From contig JANLSD010000014.1 in the NCBI GenBank assembly GCA_031362245.1, positions 1-64,000 on the forward strand: a stretch of 64,000 nucleotides of DNA, written 5' to 3'. The translations under genes and the position numbers were made by a program. The first letter of the stretch is position 1, and each line of letters begins with the position of its first letter. The notes below the pieces were generated by a model. It saw only the letters and a program-made list of their open reading frames with translations, ran no database searches and was not told the origin of the DNA. This document shows positions 25,659-34,397 of the stretch, in pieces. Origin of the DNA: JAAURS01 sp031362245. Its GTDB lineage: Bacteria > Cyanobacteriota > Cyanobacteriia > Thermosynechococcales > Thermosynechococcaceae.

Positions 25659-27122
25659 TCAGCGGTATGTTGTTTCCCAGAAATCACCTAATTCTTCAGG
25701 TTTGATGTCTTTGATAATTCCGATTAGCTCGGTGGGATCGGATGACAGAAAGATTCCTGTCCCCGCTGCTTGGTCGGTTGTTGAGGAACCCAGAACATAA
25801 TTGTTGGGGTTGCCCTGGAGTTGGATGATATCGCCGTCTTGAATGTTGAAGTCTTGAATAACGGCGGAATCGTTTACTCCAGCTACATTGTAGAAAGCGC
25901 TGTTTGTGTCCCCTAGGACAAATGTGTCTGCCCCTTGATACCCTGTCAATTGGTCTATTTCTCCTGAACCAGGGTTGGGTTGACTGATTAGGGTACCGAC
26001 CAAGATATCGTTGCTCTCATTTCCGGCTAGTTGATCGATATCAGCGGTGCCCGTTACTAATTTGCTATTGAGGGGAAGTGATTGATCTCTAAACAGTGAG
26101 TTTGCGGGTCTGACTTGCCAACCGGTGGCAAATTCTGAGAGGAGGTATTCTGGGGTTACGGCTTGGGGAGAGACGGTTCCGTCTTGTAAGGCTAGGTCGT
26201 CTTCGATTTGACCGTTGTTGTTGCCCAGTAAACCTGCAACAGTCTGACTGCCTTTGAGGTGGACGGTGGGGTCGATGAGGAAATTGGCATAAACTTTGGC
26301 GAAGAGTTGGTCGCCGTTGGGGTAGGTGATGGTGTAGAGGTCGCCAAGGGTGCCATAACCGTCTGTAAGGGTGCGGCTGATGCTACCGTTGCCGATGGCT
26401 CGGGTTTCGCCTGGTTCTATGGCGATGGGGATGCCGTTGAGGAGAAGGAAGGGTTGTTTGACGGAAAATTCTAGTTGTTGGCTGTCTACTGTGGTGGCTA
26501 AGCCGACGTTGAGGGTTGTAGCTGGGTTTTGATCCCAGGGGGCTTGACGGACTTGGATTTCTAGGTCACTGTCTTGGGCTTTGACTAGGATGAAGTCGCC
26601 TGTGGCTTGGAAGTCGTAATGGAGGTTGTCGAAGGTTAGGATGTGCGGGTCTCCGGTGGAGCCGCCTGAGGAGCTAACATCGATGGTGATGGTGTTGGGG
26701 GTTTGGTCTAGGTCGATGCCGCCGTTGGCGGTGCCGCCGTCGTCTTGGACTTGGAAGGTGAAGTTGGCGTAGTTAAGTCCTTTTGTGTCGGTTGCTGGGG
26801 TGAATTGTAGGTTGCCTGCTGTGATGTCTGTGGCTGATATAGAGTCGCCAGCGTTGACTGAGATGCCTTTGTTGGTGAGGCTTCCGTTGGTGGGAAGGGT
26901 GGTGATTTTGACGGCTAATAGGTTATTAGAGGGGATGTCTTTGGGGTCGCTAAAGTTAAAGTCTTTGACGGTAAAGGTGTAGGTTGTGTTGGCGGCTGTG
27001 GTGACTGTGTTATCTGCGCCTGATGGTTCATCGTTGATGGAAACATTTATCGATCCGATAGTGCCAATCTGTACAGCACCTGAATTTGTTAACTGAAAGA
27101 GATTTAGCTGGTTGACTGACAA
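25659..27122 (-). CDS. VWD-domain protein with cadherin-like and calcium-binding segments, 5'-truncated
   Basis: The 487-residue frame begins inside a cadherin-like domain (TYTFTVKDFNFSDPKDIPSN, QFTPATDTKGLNYANFTF). A von Willebrand factor D domain follows near residue 156 (GDPHILTFDNLHYDF, GDFILVKA, GLLGNNNGQIEDD), then an RTX-like calcium-binding region (GADTFVLGDTNS, IQDFNIQDGDIIQLQG). Such proteins are secreted and usually far longer. The only start is a TTG inside the inverted end of the element at 27113-27295, and a stop lies in that element upstream, so the 5' part of the gene appears lost. It could equally be called a pseudogene. Confidence 0.7.
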   Translation of the reverse strand: MSVNQLNLFQLTNSGAVQIGTIGSINVSINDEPSGADNTVTTAANTTYTFTVKDFNFSDPKDIPSNNLLAVKITTLPTNGSLTNKGISVNAGDSISATDITAGNLQFTPATDTKGLNYANFTFQVQDDGGTANGGIDLDQTPNTITIDVSSSGGSTGDPHILTFDNLHYDFQATGDFILVKAQDSDLEIQVRQAPWDQNPATTLNVGLATTVDSQQLEFSVKQPFLLLNGIPIAIEPGETRAIGNGSISRTLTDGYGTLGDLYTITYPNGDQLFAKVYANFLIDPTVHLKGSQTVAGLLGNNNGQIEDDLALQDGTVSPQAVTPEYLLSEFATGWQVRPANSLFRDQSLPLNSKLVTGTADIDQLAGNESNDILVGTLISQPNPGSGEIDQLTGYQGADTFVLGDTNSAFYNVAGVNDSAVIQDFNIQDGDIIQLQGNPNNYVLGSSTTDQAAGTGIFLSSDPTELIGIIKDIKPEELGDFWETTYR

Positions 27123-27295
27123 AACTTTTCGCTTGGCGGTTGAAACTGCAGCTACAAGAACGAAATCCGCCTGTGCGGATTGCTGGAACCCTTGATATAT
27201 TTAGTCCGCGCAGGCAGACTTTGTTCTTGTAGGCGCGATTTCAATCGCTGGCTTTAAAGACGAAGGAATGGGTGTTTCAGGACTTTTGTCAGTCA
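27113..27295. repeat. 183-bp MITE-like element with 12-bp inverted ends
   Basis: TGACTGACAAAA (27113-27124) and TTTTGTCAGTCA (27284-27295) are perfect inverted ends. Nested inside, GCTACAAGAACGAAATCCGC...TGCGGA pairs with TCCGCGCAGGCAG...TTCTTGTAG, and GCGGTTGAAACTGC faces GCGATTTCAATCGC. No coding frame is present. The structure suggests a non-autonomous palindromic mobile repeat. Confidence 0.7.
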
Positions 27296-27362
27296 GCCAG
27301 GGTCTAGTGTCAGTATCGCGACCAGAAGAATTTTTTGCCAAAGCTTCATAATCGAGCCGAAT

Positions 27363-27656
27363 TCAAAATATATTTCGGGCAGGATCTTGTTTACCACCAA
27401 GAACGCGCACAATTAAAATACCATCCTCTACTGGCTGATAATAAATGGAATGGGAGCGATATTCATAACGCAGCAACCCTGGTTTAATAAGGCCATAGTC
27501 GTTACCCCAGCTTTGATGGCCTGCCAATAATTCAAAGCAATCCTGCATACCAGAAATATACTTTCTCGCTACTTCTAATCCAAAATTTACAATTGAGTAT
27601 TCGTAAATCTCCTCAATCTCATCTTCGGCTTTATGGGTCAGCTCATAAACTGCCAT
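27363..27656 (-). CDS. parE: ParE-type toxin (RelE/ParE family)
   Basis: The 97-aa product matches the ParE fold: YELTHKAEDEIEEIYEYSI, then a Gly-Leu helix (NFGLEVARKYISGMQDCFEL), and the C-terminal strands LRYEYRSHSIYYQPVEDGIL with IVRVLGGKQDP. ParE toxins poison DNA gyrase; other family members cut mRNA. The gene overlaps the upstream antitoxin gene by 14 bases. Confidence 0.9.
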   Translation of the reverse strand: MAVYELTHKAEDEIEEIYEYSIVNFGLEVARKYISGMQDCFELLAGHQSWGNDYGLIKPGLLRYEYRSHSIYYQPVEDGILIVRVLGGKQDPARNIF

Positions 27657-27900
27657 TTTTTCTCAGCCTGTCTTCTACCCGCCTCATAATATCTGGGATA
27701 GTAGATGAACTTACACCACTATCCAACCCTTCCTGAATCAGAACACGCAAATCTTGCTCTGCCTGTCGCTTTTCTTGGTCGCGACGGATTAAATCACGAA
27801 AATATTCGCTATCGTTTCCATAGCGTCCACTTTCAATTTGAGCCTTAACCCATCCATCCATCGCATCAGGAATGGTAATGGTTTTACGCAGCATCACCAT
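27643..27900 (-). CDS. parD: ParD-type antitoxin
   Basis: The 85-aa protein opens with a ribbon-helix-helix strand (LRKTITIPDAMDGWVKAQIE), continues with YGNDSEYFRDLIRRDQEKR and ends in a charged toxin-binding tail. It may begin at ATG 27900 or at the second Met two codons on. It is the first gene of a parDE operon and is expected to repress it. Confidence 0.9.
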   Translation of the reverse strand: MVMLRKTITIPDAMDGWVKAQIESGRYGNDSEYFRDLIRRDQEKRQAEQDLRVLIQEGLDSGVSSSTIPDIMRRVEDRLRKNGSL

Positions 27901-27999
27901 TAGAAGTACTCCTATGACTTAATTCAAAGTATGCTTAAAGTATGATCATTATCATATCCTGCGATAGTGCAATTTGGCCTGCTCATGACCCCTAAAACA

Positions 28000-29340
28000 T
28001 TACTCGCCCGTCACCGAAAGCCCCTCAACCCAAATATAGGGACAAACCCCCGAGGGCGTCAGATGCTCTTCTGGCTCCACAAACAAAATCGATTTCAGCA
28101 CCTCACGGAAATCTCCCGCAACCGTCGCCGACTCTACACTAATGCGATCGCCCTTATTCACTACCCAGCCATCAAACGGCAGCGAGAACGAACCCTGCAA
28201 AGACTTCACCCCTGCATGAAGCGCCTGGAGATCGTCCACCAGCACCACATTATCGGCATCAGCGAGACTATAGGCTTGTGACCCCGCCTCCCCTTGAGAG
28301 ACATGGTAAAAGTGAGGGCCAACCGTAATTTTTGAACCCATGTTGGCATGGCCTGTCGGCTGCGCGTTCATCCGCTTCGCCGTCCCTGCGCTGTGCAAGA
28401 AACTTTTGAGAATGCCATGCTCAATCAGAGACACCCGACGCGTCGGCGTTCCTTCCCCATCAAACAAAGATTGACCAATATTGGCAGAATGTAGCATGTC
28501 ATCCGCCACCGAAAGCAAGGAGGAGGCAAGCTGTGAACCCAAGGAATCTGGCGTGGAAAGGCTCTGCTTATCTAAAATACTTTGGGCATTAAAAAGGTTA
28601 GAAAACGCCCCCAGCAAACTCAAGAACGCCTCCGGCGAAAACACCACCGTATATTTGCCCGTGGGGATTTTTTTGTAGTTAAGGTGGCTGATGGTTTTAT
28701 CAATGGTTTCCTTCAGGCATCCATCCACATCCAGGGTGTCTAGCTGACGGCTCAACCGAAACGCGCCCGCACTGCGCGGCTTCTTGCCTTCTTCTTCAGT
28801 TTTGCTATAGAGATAAATGCTGCTAATGGACTGCGTCTCGTGGCGCATTGCCCCTTCGCTATGGACGTAAAACCGCTCCACATCCCGCTGGGATAGTCCG
28901 TTATAGGGCACGCCCACAATCGCCGGATGGGCTTCTAGCAACCGATGCTCTGCCTTGCAAAGCCGCTCCAATAGGTCAGAAATTGGCGCTTGGGGAGAAA
29001 ATTCTTTGGCGGTTTCCGGCAGCGTCACTTTGGCTTCGGGGCTAAAATCTGGGGCGTGCTCTGTAATACCAAACACGCTGGCTTCTTGGGCCGTCTTCAG
29101 CGCAACTTCTAAACCAAGGGCATCCACATCCGTGGTGCTGGCAATGCCCACTTGGTGCGCTTCATTCCAAACCCGAACCGTCACGCTGGATCGATTGGAG
29201 GCTTTGGCCTGCTTTTGGGCACCTTGATCCACCTGTACGCTGGAGTCTTCTACGGTGGAGCCGGAGAGGTCAAACTTATGGATACCGAGCTGCTGGGCCT
29301 TGTCTTGGGCGATCGCCGCTAGTTCGCTAATATTCAGCAC
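28000..29340 (-). CDS. TldD/PmbA family protein, TldE-like subunit
   Basis: The 446-aa protein resembles PmbA/TldE: SSVTVRVWNEAHQVGIASTT, AEHRLLEAHPAIVGVPYNGL, the central TVVFSPEAFLSLLGAF and the C-terminal MGSKITVGPHFYHVSQGEAG. The HExxxH motif of the TldD partner is absent, as expected for TldE. With TldD it forms a protease that trims peptides, including modified natural products. No TldD gene is in the window. Confidence 0.9.
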   Translation of the reverse strand: MLNISELAAIAQDKAQQLGIHKFDLSGSTVEDSSVQVDQGAQKQAKASNRSSVTVRVWNEAHQVGIASTTDVDALGLEVALKTAQEASVFGITEHAPDFSPEAKVTLPETAKEFSPQAPISDLLERLCKAEHRLLEAHPAIVGVPYNGLSQRDVERFYVHSEGAMRHETQSISSIYLYSKTEEEGKKPRSAGAFRLSRQLDTLDVDGCLKETIDKTISHLNYKKIPTGKYTVVFSPEAFLSLLGAFSNLFNAQSILDKQSLSTPDSLGSQLASSLLSVADDMLHSANIGQSLFDGEGTPTRRVSLIEHGILKSFLHSAGTAKRMNAQPTGHANMGSKITVGPHFYHVSQGEAGSQAYSLADADNVVLVDDLQALHAGVKSLQGSFSLPFDGWVVNKGDRISVESATVAGDFREVLKSILFVEPEEHLTPSGVCPYIWVEGLSVTGE

Positions 29341-29462
29341 GCGTAAAACTCCGTGAAGCTGGATGTGGTTTCTCTACTTTACTGATTCTGCTGGCAATGA
29401 TGCACGTCTGAGCGGAAGGATAACGGTAAAATGCGAAGGTGACGTTTTCTGCGTGGTGATCA

Positions 29463-29909
29463 ATGAAACTCAAAGCAGCCTATTTGCGAACTCAATTGGT
29501 GGCTTTAGCCCTATGCTGCTTAACCCTGACCAGTTTTCTATTTAGCCCTTCAGCACTGGCGGCAGTTGACGTCCGTCTCTTTGACCTTTCCTATAAAGAT
29601 TGCCCACCAGAATTGGCAGAGGGAGCCGTCACCAGCGGTGGCATTGCCGCAGCCGCAAACTGTTTTTTGATTACGGGTAAAGCAGAAAATAAATCGGGTA
29701 AAGCCTTACTGGATGCTGACGTATTTGGTCGCATTTATGATGCCAACGGTAATTCTATTATGGAAAACAGAACGCGCCTTGGGGCTATTGAAACTATACC
29801 TGCTGGTATCAGTGAGTTTGAAATGCGGATGTCTATTCCTAAAGAGCTGCCCCCGCCCCTGACGCTAGAACAATTTAAAGCGAGCGGGTTTAGTACCAAG
29901 GTGCGCTAA
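29463..29909 (+). CDS. Secreted conserved cyanobacterial protein
   Basis: The 148-aa protein has a signal peptide ending near SALA (residue about 33) and a single beta-sandwich-like domain: VRLFDLSYKDCPPELAEG, FLITGKAENKSGKALLDADV, FGRIYDANGNSIMENRTRLG. The pattern of a polar Asn/Ser loop with a Tyr-Asp strand recalls FxLYD-type secreted domains. It should be periplasmic or extracellular. The function is unknown. Confidence 0.65.
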   Translation: MKLKAAYLRTQLVALALCCLTLTSFLFSPSALAAVDVRLFDLSYKDCPPELAEGAVTSGGIAAAANCFLITGKAENKSGKALLDADVFGRIYDANGNSIMENRTRLGAIETIPAGISEFEMRMSIPKELPPPLTLEQFKASGFSTKVR

Positions 29910-29922
29910 CTCACCCTATGCT

Positions 29923-30726
29923 CTACGGGACAGACACCGCAGAAGCCGCGACATCTTGTAAAAAATACGCTTCGCTAGTGCTAAGTCCTGCTGTAAATGG
30001 GTTGTTCACTGGGCTTTTTTGATAAAAGAGCTTGTAAAAAACACAGGCGGATAAATAGGAGCCTTTGAGATTGGGGTGCCGACCATCTTCTCCCCAAAGT
30101 CTAAGTTGTGGATTGCGAGACAATGCCTGTCGCCATGCAATGCCAACCGGTGCAACGGTTGCAGACAGGTCTTTTGCCAACTCCATATTGCCTTCCGTAA
30201 GACGGCTTTGCATATCCGAGAAGCTGTCACTGGTTCGATTTTCGAGGTCGCCTTTTTCATAGCCCCAAGTCATAAAAAGTACGAGCTTGGCCTTGTTTTG
30301 CCATGCCAAATTGTTTAACTGACGGGCATAGGGATGAACCTCTTGAAAGCGTTGCCATTGGGCAAAAGAAAGGAATTGGCTTTGCTCTTGCAGAACAACA
30401 TAATCCCAACGGCTGGACTGAAGCACTTGGGCAACTTTGCCATCCTCCCAATGCCGTTTGAGTGTATATCCGCCTGGCGTTTCTTGTGCTGACACAAAGG
30501 GTTTTGCTTCATGGGCCGCTTCTGCCAACTGTTTCACTAACCCTGGCATATCGTTAAAGTAGGTAAAACTATTGCCTACAAATAAGACGTTTAAAGATGA
30601 CTTCTCTGACAACCCCGATTGATGAATTTTGGACTGCTGTTGTTGAACGCCTAAAATCACGATCAATGCGATCACCCCAACGCCCAAAAGGCCAACAAGA
30701 CTTAATGGCAAATAAAATTTTCTCAA
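29923..30726 (-). CDS. SGNH-family hydrolase with N-terminal membrane anchor
   Basis: The 267-aa protein has one N-terminal membrane helix (about residues 7-27) and an SGNH-type esterase fold. Block I is NVLFVGNSFTYFND with the nucleophile Ser, and the block V equivalent is EDGRHPNLKGSYLSACVF, where the DxxH pair of the catalytic triad lies. SGNH proteins outside the membrane often modify acyl groups of polysaccharides or lipids; no substrate can be read here. It is convergent with the secreted protein at 29463. Confidence 0.75.
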   Translation of the reverse strand: MRKFYLPLSLVGLLGVGVIALIVILGVQQQQSKIHQSGLSEKSSLNVLFVGNSFTYFNDMPGLVKQLAEAAHEAKPFVSAQETPGGYTLKRHWEDGKVAQVLQSSRWDYVVLQEQSQFLSFAQWQRFQEVHPYARQLNNLAWQNKAKLVLFMTWGYEKGDLENRTSDSFSDMQSRLTEGNMELAKDLSATVAPVGIAWRQALSRNPQLRLWGEDGRHPNLKGSYLSACVFYKLFYQKSPVNNPFTAGLSTSEAYFLQDVAASAVSVP

Positions 30727-30940
30727 AATTCATTGTTCATTTAGCGTTGTTCAAAGACTATCATCAAATCCTTGACTTGCCTAACGTCTCACTTCAATGC
30801 TGTAGAGAATGTATAAAATCAAATCCGCATTTCAGTTTTTATAGCTGTATAAATCAGGCATCAATCCATCTCTAGAAATGAGCCGTTACCAAATCTGTAA
30901 CCAAACAATGTCTCGGTTAAAAAGCGATTAATTTAAAGCA

Positions 30941-30961
30941 AGGGCCGAGGTTAACGGCCCT
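30941..30961 (+). promoter_or_regulatory. GC-rich leader hairpin before the gene at 30992
   Basis: AGGGCCG (30941-30947) and CGGCCCT (30955-30961) form a perfect 7-bp stem around a 7-base loop, about 30 bases before the start codon and just before the ribosome site AGGAG. No T tract follows, so an attenuator, mRNA-stability or operator role is more likely than termination. Bases 30727-30940 contain nothing else recognised. Confidence 0.4.
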
Positions 30962-30991
30962 TAACCCTTAGTAATAATAGGAGATCCGTCG

Positions 30992-32473
30992 ATGCGCCGC
31001 CTGACTCAACTCATCAGTATCTTGCTACCGATCGCAGTGACTGCGTTATGGATCAGCCTGCGGCCCGCATCAAGTACTAGCAATGGCGATGTCTCACCAT
31101 CCCCTCAACCCGTCGTCACCAAGAAATTACAACCCTCTCAAGCATCCAATCGTTTGGCGAAGCCTATGAACGACCCTAACTATGTCCACGTCATTCAAGA
31201 AACCAAGGCAATGGTCTCCAATGCCCAGGCCCAGAGACTTGCCAAACAATACGGACTAGATATCCTGAACATCTCTTGGGAAGATACCGGACGATTCAAA
31301 AATTCAGCCGTGGGACCCAACATCAGCGATATGAGCATTCAGGTGCAGGCGTTCCAGCCTAAAACCCAGGACTACTCGCTCCACCTCATGCCCGTCATCC
31401 GCTTCCCCAACTTTGCCGATAAATCCGCTGATGTCTCCCTCGACAACTTTTTCATCAAGGTTGGCAACCACAAGGGGGATGCTTTACAAAAAGTGGCCCT
31501 GCGAGAGGTCTTGCAAAATCTACGTGGCTACTTAACCCAGTCCGAGTCTTGGAAAGGGAGTCAAACGTCTTTATTAGCCCCAAGAGACAGCCATGTTTTG
31601 GTGAGTGCTCAAGCCTGTTTTCTACCCATTCCGAAGGGAGGCACGGCTCAGTTTAACCCCGTATTGTTTAACTACCAGTCCTACGCAGAAAACCCGGCGG
31701 TGCTGACCATTATGGCCTCCCGTGAAGGCACCAGCGTCACGGTGATTGATAACCAACGGGATGGCTTTGAAGCAGGCCAAACTTGGGGCCAACGCCTTTT
31801 CTTTAACCAGAAGGGGGAACGCGCCAGCTTAACAGGCCAGCGCATCAGCGATTTCTTAACGCTAACTGGCGATCCACTCTCGTCATCCCCTCGCCCCTCC
31901 CCCGATGAACAAGAGGGGCTGAATATGGTTTTGCTGATTCAGGTGCCTCTTAAGCAAAAAGAAAGAACTCGCCCGTTTGGTATGTTGGGAGAAAACATGC
32001 CCATGATGAGTAGTGCTCCCGCTCCTTTGATGCAGAGAACCAGAAGCAACGTCGAAGCAGCGGTGATTGGACATGGGGAGGTTGAGGGTCCCTTTACCGA
32101 GGTAGATAATCTTGCCATTGAGCGCGACCCACGTTTCCCGATTCGGGTGACGGTTCAGTTTTACAAAGGTACAAGCAATGGGGTGGTGTCTGCGGCGGAT
32201 ATGAAAACCATCCACCAACAAATTGCGAAGGTTTATGAGGATGCTGATTATGTCGGCAGTCTGGTGGTAGACGGTCAGACCGATCGCCCCACGGAACACG
32301 ATGGCCCACAACAAGAACCGCCAGATTGGTGGGCGAAGTTTTGGCAACGCTATGAGCACAACACAGGGCAATCGCAAACAGAGGCGATGCAAATGCTGCG
32401 GAAGTTGCGCGGTCAAGGTTGGATGCCTCAGTCTGAGGAGGATTTACGGCGATCGCTTGATCAGATCAACTAA
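30992..32473 (+). CDS. Conserved hypothetical protein with N-terminal membrane segment
   Basis: The 493-aa protein starts at ATG 30992 with AGGAG upstream and has a signal or anchor helix (residues about 5-25). The body is rich in beta strands, with an Asn/Gln-poor core (LLVPIRFPNFADK-type stretches, then LTIMASREGTSVTVIDNQRD). The C-terminal part (RVTVQFYKGTSNGVVSAADM, then DWWAKFWQRYE) looks like a separate domain. I do not recognise the family. Exposure outside the cytoplasmic membrane is likely. Confidence 0.6.
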   Translation: MRRLTQLISILLPIAVTALWISLRPASSTSNGDVSPSPQPVVTKKLQPSQASNRLAKPMNDPNYVHVIQETKAMVSNAQAQRLAKQYGLDILNISWEDTGRFKNSAVGPNISDMSIQVQAFQPKTQDYSLHLMPVIRFPNFADKSADVSLDNFFIKVGNHKGDALQKVALREVLQNLRGYLTQSESWKGSQTSLLAPRDSHVLVSAQACFLPIPKGGTAQFNPVLFNYQSYAENPAVLTIMASREGTSVTVIDNQRDGFEAGQTWGQRLFFNQKGERASLTGQRISDFLTLTGDPLSSSPRPSPDEQEGLNMVLLIQVPLKQKERTRPFGMLGENMPMMSSAPAPLMQRTRSNVEAAVIGHGEVEGPFTEVDNLAIERDPRFPIRVTVQFYKGTSNGVVSAADMKTIHQQIAKVYEDADYVGSLVVDGQTDRPTEHDGPQQEPPDWWAKFWQRYEHNTGQSQTEAMQMLRKLRGQGWMPQSEEDLRRSLDQIN

Positions 32474-32493
32474 TCAAAGAATGGAATTCCGCT

Positions 32494-33417
32494 TTAGAAC
32501 GCGGCATCTAAAACAGCCGCTAACAGAGCCTTCTGACTATGCAATCTATTCTCAGCCTGATCCCAAATGCGAGAAGCAGCGCCTTCCATCACTTCATTGG
32601 TAATTTCTTTCTCACGATAGGCGGGCAAACAATGCAATACGATCGCCGCCGGATCTGCCAAACCTAGCAATGCCGAATTAATCTGATAGGGCAGAAAAAT
32701 GGGTACCCGATCATCAGCGGAATCTTCTTGCCCCATGCTCGCCCAAACATCGGTGTAGAGAATATGGGCATCTTTGGCAGCAGCTTCAGGATCCGTCGTG
32801 ACGGTGATGGTGGCGCGATCTCCGGCGATCGCCTTTGCCTTTGCCACAATCTCCGGCAAAGGCTGGAATCCCTCAGGGGCAGCAATGCAGATATTGAGAC
32901 CCACTAACGCACAGCCTAAAAGCAAAGAATGGGCAATATTATTGCCATCGCCTAGGTAGGTCATGGTGAGACCTTTAAACGTTCCAAATGCCTCAAATAC
33001 CGTTTGTAAATCCGCCAAAATCTGGCAGGGATGCTCTAGATCTGTCAGGGCATTGATAACGGGCATTTTGGCGTAGTGAGCAAAAGTCTCCACCTCCGAT
33101 TGCTCAAAGGTGCGAATGGCCACCACATCCAGGTAGCGATCCAAGACTCTCGCCGTATCCTCAATGGGTTCCCCGCGACCCACTTGGGTGAGGTTGGCGT
33201 TGAGGTCTAACACCTGTCCGCCCATTTGCCCCATTGCTACGGTAAAGCTGACGCGGGTGCGGGTAGATGCCTTGGAAAATAGTAATCCCAATGCCTTCGG
33301 ACAGTTTGGCTTAACCTTGCCAGCCTTAAGCTGCGCGGCGAAGTCAAGAAGAAAAAATGTTTCCTCAGTGGATAGGTCAGCAAGGCTGAGTAGATCGCGG
33401 CCTTTAAGTGCTCCCAT
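32494..33417 (-). CDS. argF: Ornithine carbamoyltransferase
   Basis: The 307-aa enzyme makes citrulline from ornithine and carbamoyl phosphate in arginine synthesis. All signatures are present: the carbamoyl-phosphate loop SKASTRTRVSF, LTDLEHPCQILADLQ, YLGDGNNIAHSLL, DVWASMGQE and the ornithine-site VLHCLPAYREKEIT. The length is standard. It is convergent with the gene at 30992 with 20 bases between them and no terminator seen. argJ of the same pathway lies at 58576. Confidence 0.97.
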   Translation of the reverse strand: MGALKGRDLLSLADLSTEETFFLLDFAAQLKAGKVKPNCPKALGLLFSKASTRTRVSFTVAMGQMGGQVLDLNANLTQVGRGEPIEDTARVLDRYLDVVAIRTFEQSEVETFAHYAKMPVINALTDLEHPCQILADLQTVFEAFGTFKGLTMTYLGDGNNIAHSLLLGCALVGLNICIAAPEGFQPLPEIVAKAKAIAGDRATITVTTDPEAAAKDAHILYTDVWASMGQEDSADDRVPIFLPYQINSALLGLADPAAIVLHCLPAYREKEITNEVMEGAASRIWDQAENRLHSQKALLAAVLDAAF

Positions 33418-33575
33418 ACCAATGTCCTGCGGCGACGGTTAAGATGAGCAGTTTCGTATGCGGCGTTACCCGATGTCAAGGGGTTGAGACGCGTTATCGG
33501 CCCGATTTTTCTGAAATTGAGAACTTCGTCTTCCGTCGCAGTAAGCTAAAGAGTGCAGATATTTAAAGTTGACCC

Positions 33576-33911
33576 ATGAGTAATCAAGATGGCGATCGCT
33601 TTGCGGGAGGCTTTCTCGCCGGAACCATTTTTGGATCGGTTGTGGGTGGCCTTGTGGGCACTTGGCTTGCCACGAAGCTGATTGAATCAGAGGATGATGC
33701 CGCATCGCTCTCAGAAAGTGGGCCAGCCAGTATTGCCAAAGAGCAGTTTAGGCGCATCAAACAGCGGGTTCTCAATGCCACCGAAGAACCGACCGTAGAG
33801 GAAGCCCGCCAAGGGTTAGAGGATAAAATTACTCAGCTTAATGATGCGATCGATTTAGCCCGTCAGCAGCTCAGTAAGGTCAACGGCAACGGCTCACCGG
33901 AAGATTTTTAG
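33576..33911 (+). CDS. Small glycine-zipper membrane protein with coiled coil (YtxH-like)
   Basis: The 111-aa product has one glycine-rich membrane helix (FAGGFLAGTIFGSVVGGLVG) and a charged helical tail ending in QLNDAIDLARQQLSKV, as in cyanobacterial YtxH-like proteins. It probably sits in the cytoplasmic or thylakoid membrane. The function is unknown. A YggT gene follows on the same strand. Confidence 0.65.
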   Translation: MSNQDGDRFAGGFLAGTIFGSVVGGLVGTWLATKLIESEDDAASLSESGPASIAKEQFRRIKQRVLNATEEPTVEEARQGLEDKITQLNDAIDLARQQLSKVNGNGSPEDF

Positions 33912-33981
33912 ACAATGGCGCTTAAACCAGCGCTTTTGAATCGATTAGACTAAAGACAGCGTTCGATCATGCAGGAACATC

Positions 33982-34248
33982 ATGCCCACTGAAGTTGCAT
34001 CGGTTTTAGGCCCAATTACTGGTGGCCTCAGTTATTTTATTGGCATTTATACCTTACTCGTCATTGTTAGATGTCTGTTGACGTGGTTTCCCTCCGTAAA
34101 CTGGAGTAGCCCTCCTTTTTCGGTGCTCGGCCAACTCACAGATCCTTACCTCAATCTCTTTCGGAATGTGATTCCCCCGCTGGGAGGGATGGATTTGTCT
34201 CCCATGCTGGCGATTTTTGTGCTTCAGATTTTAGGCTCGTTGCTGTAA
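33982..34248 (+). CDS. YggT family membrane protein
   Basis: The 88-aa protein has two membrane helices separated by the conserved YggT loop: YTLLVIVRCLLTWFPSVNW, then LTDPYLNLFRNVIPPLGGMD and LSPMLAIFVLQILGSLL. YggT/Ycf19 proteins are linked to membrane organisation, and in cyanobacteria and plastids to nucleoid or thylakoid distribution. It follows the glycine-zipper protein after 70 bases and may share its transcript. Confidence 0.9.
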   Translation: MPTEVASVLGPITGGLSYFIGIYTLLVIVRCLLTWFPSVNWSSPPFSVLGQLTDPYLNLFRNVIPPLGGMDLSPMLAIFVLQILGSLL

Positions 34249-34362
34249 AAGGTGAATCGGCCTTTGCACTGTGTTGGGCTTTGGCCGACATCCCCCACGG
34301 CTGCGTTGTGCTTACGCTTCGCAGAGATTCAAAGGCATAGATCTCAGAACGGATTCAGCTTG

Positions 34363-34368
34363 TACAAT
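34363..34368 (+). promoter_or_regulatory. Possible -10 box of purL
   Basis: TACAAT matches the -10 consensus at five of six positions and lies 30 bases before the preferred purL start. I see no good -35 hexamer at the right spacing. If it is the -10 box, transcription would begin near or inside the upstream ATG at 34371, which supports the start at 34398. Confidence 0.3.
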
Positions 34369-34397
34369 AGATGCCTGTGCTATTGGATAAGGCTTGC

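Noticed and set aside
34371..34397. Nine-codon N-terminal extension of PurL
   Set aside because: It lies where transcription probably starts and has no ribosome site; the Met at 34398 does.
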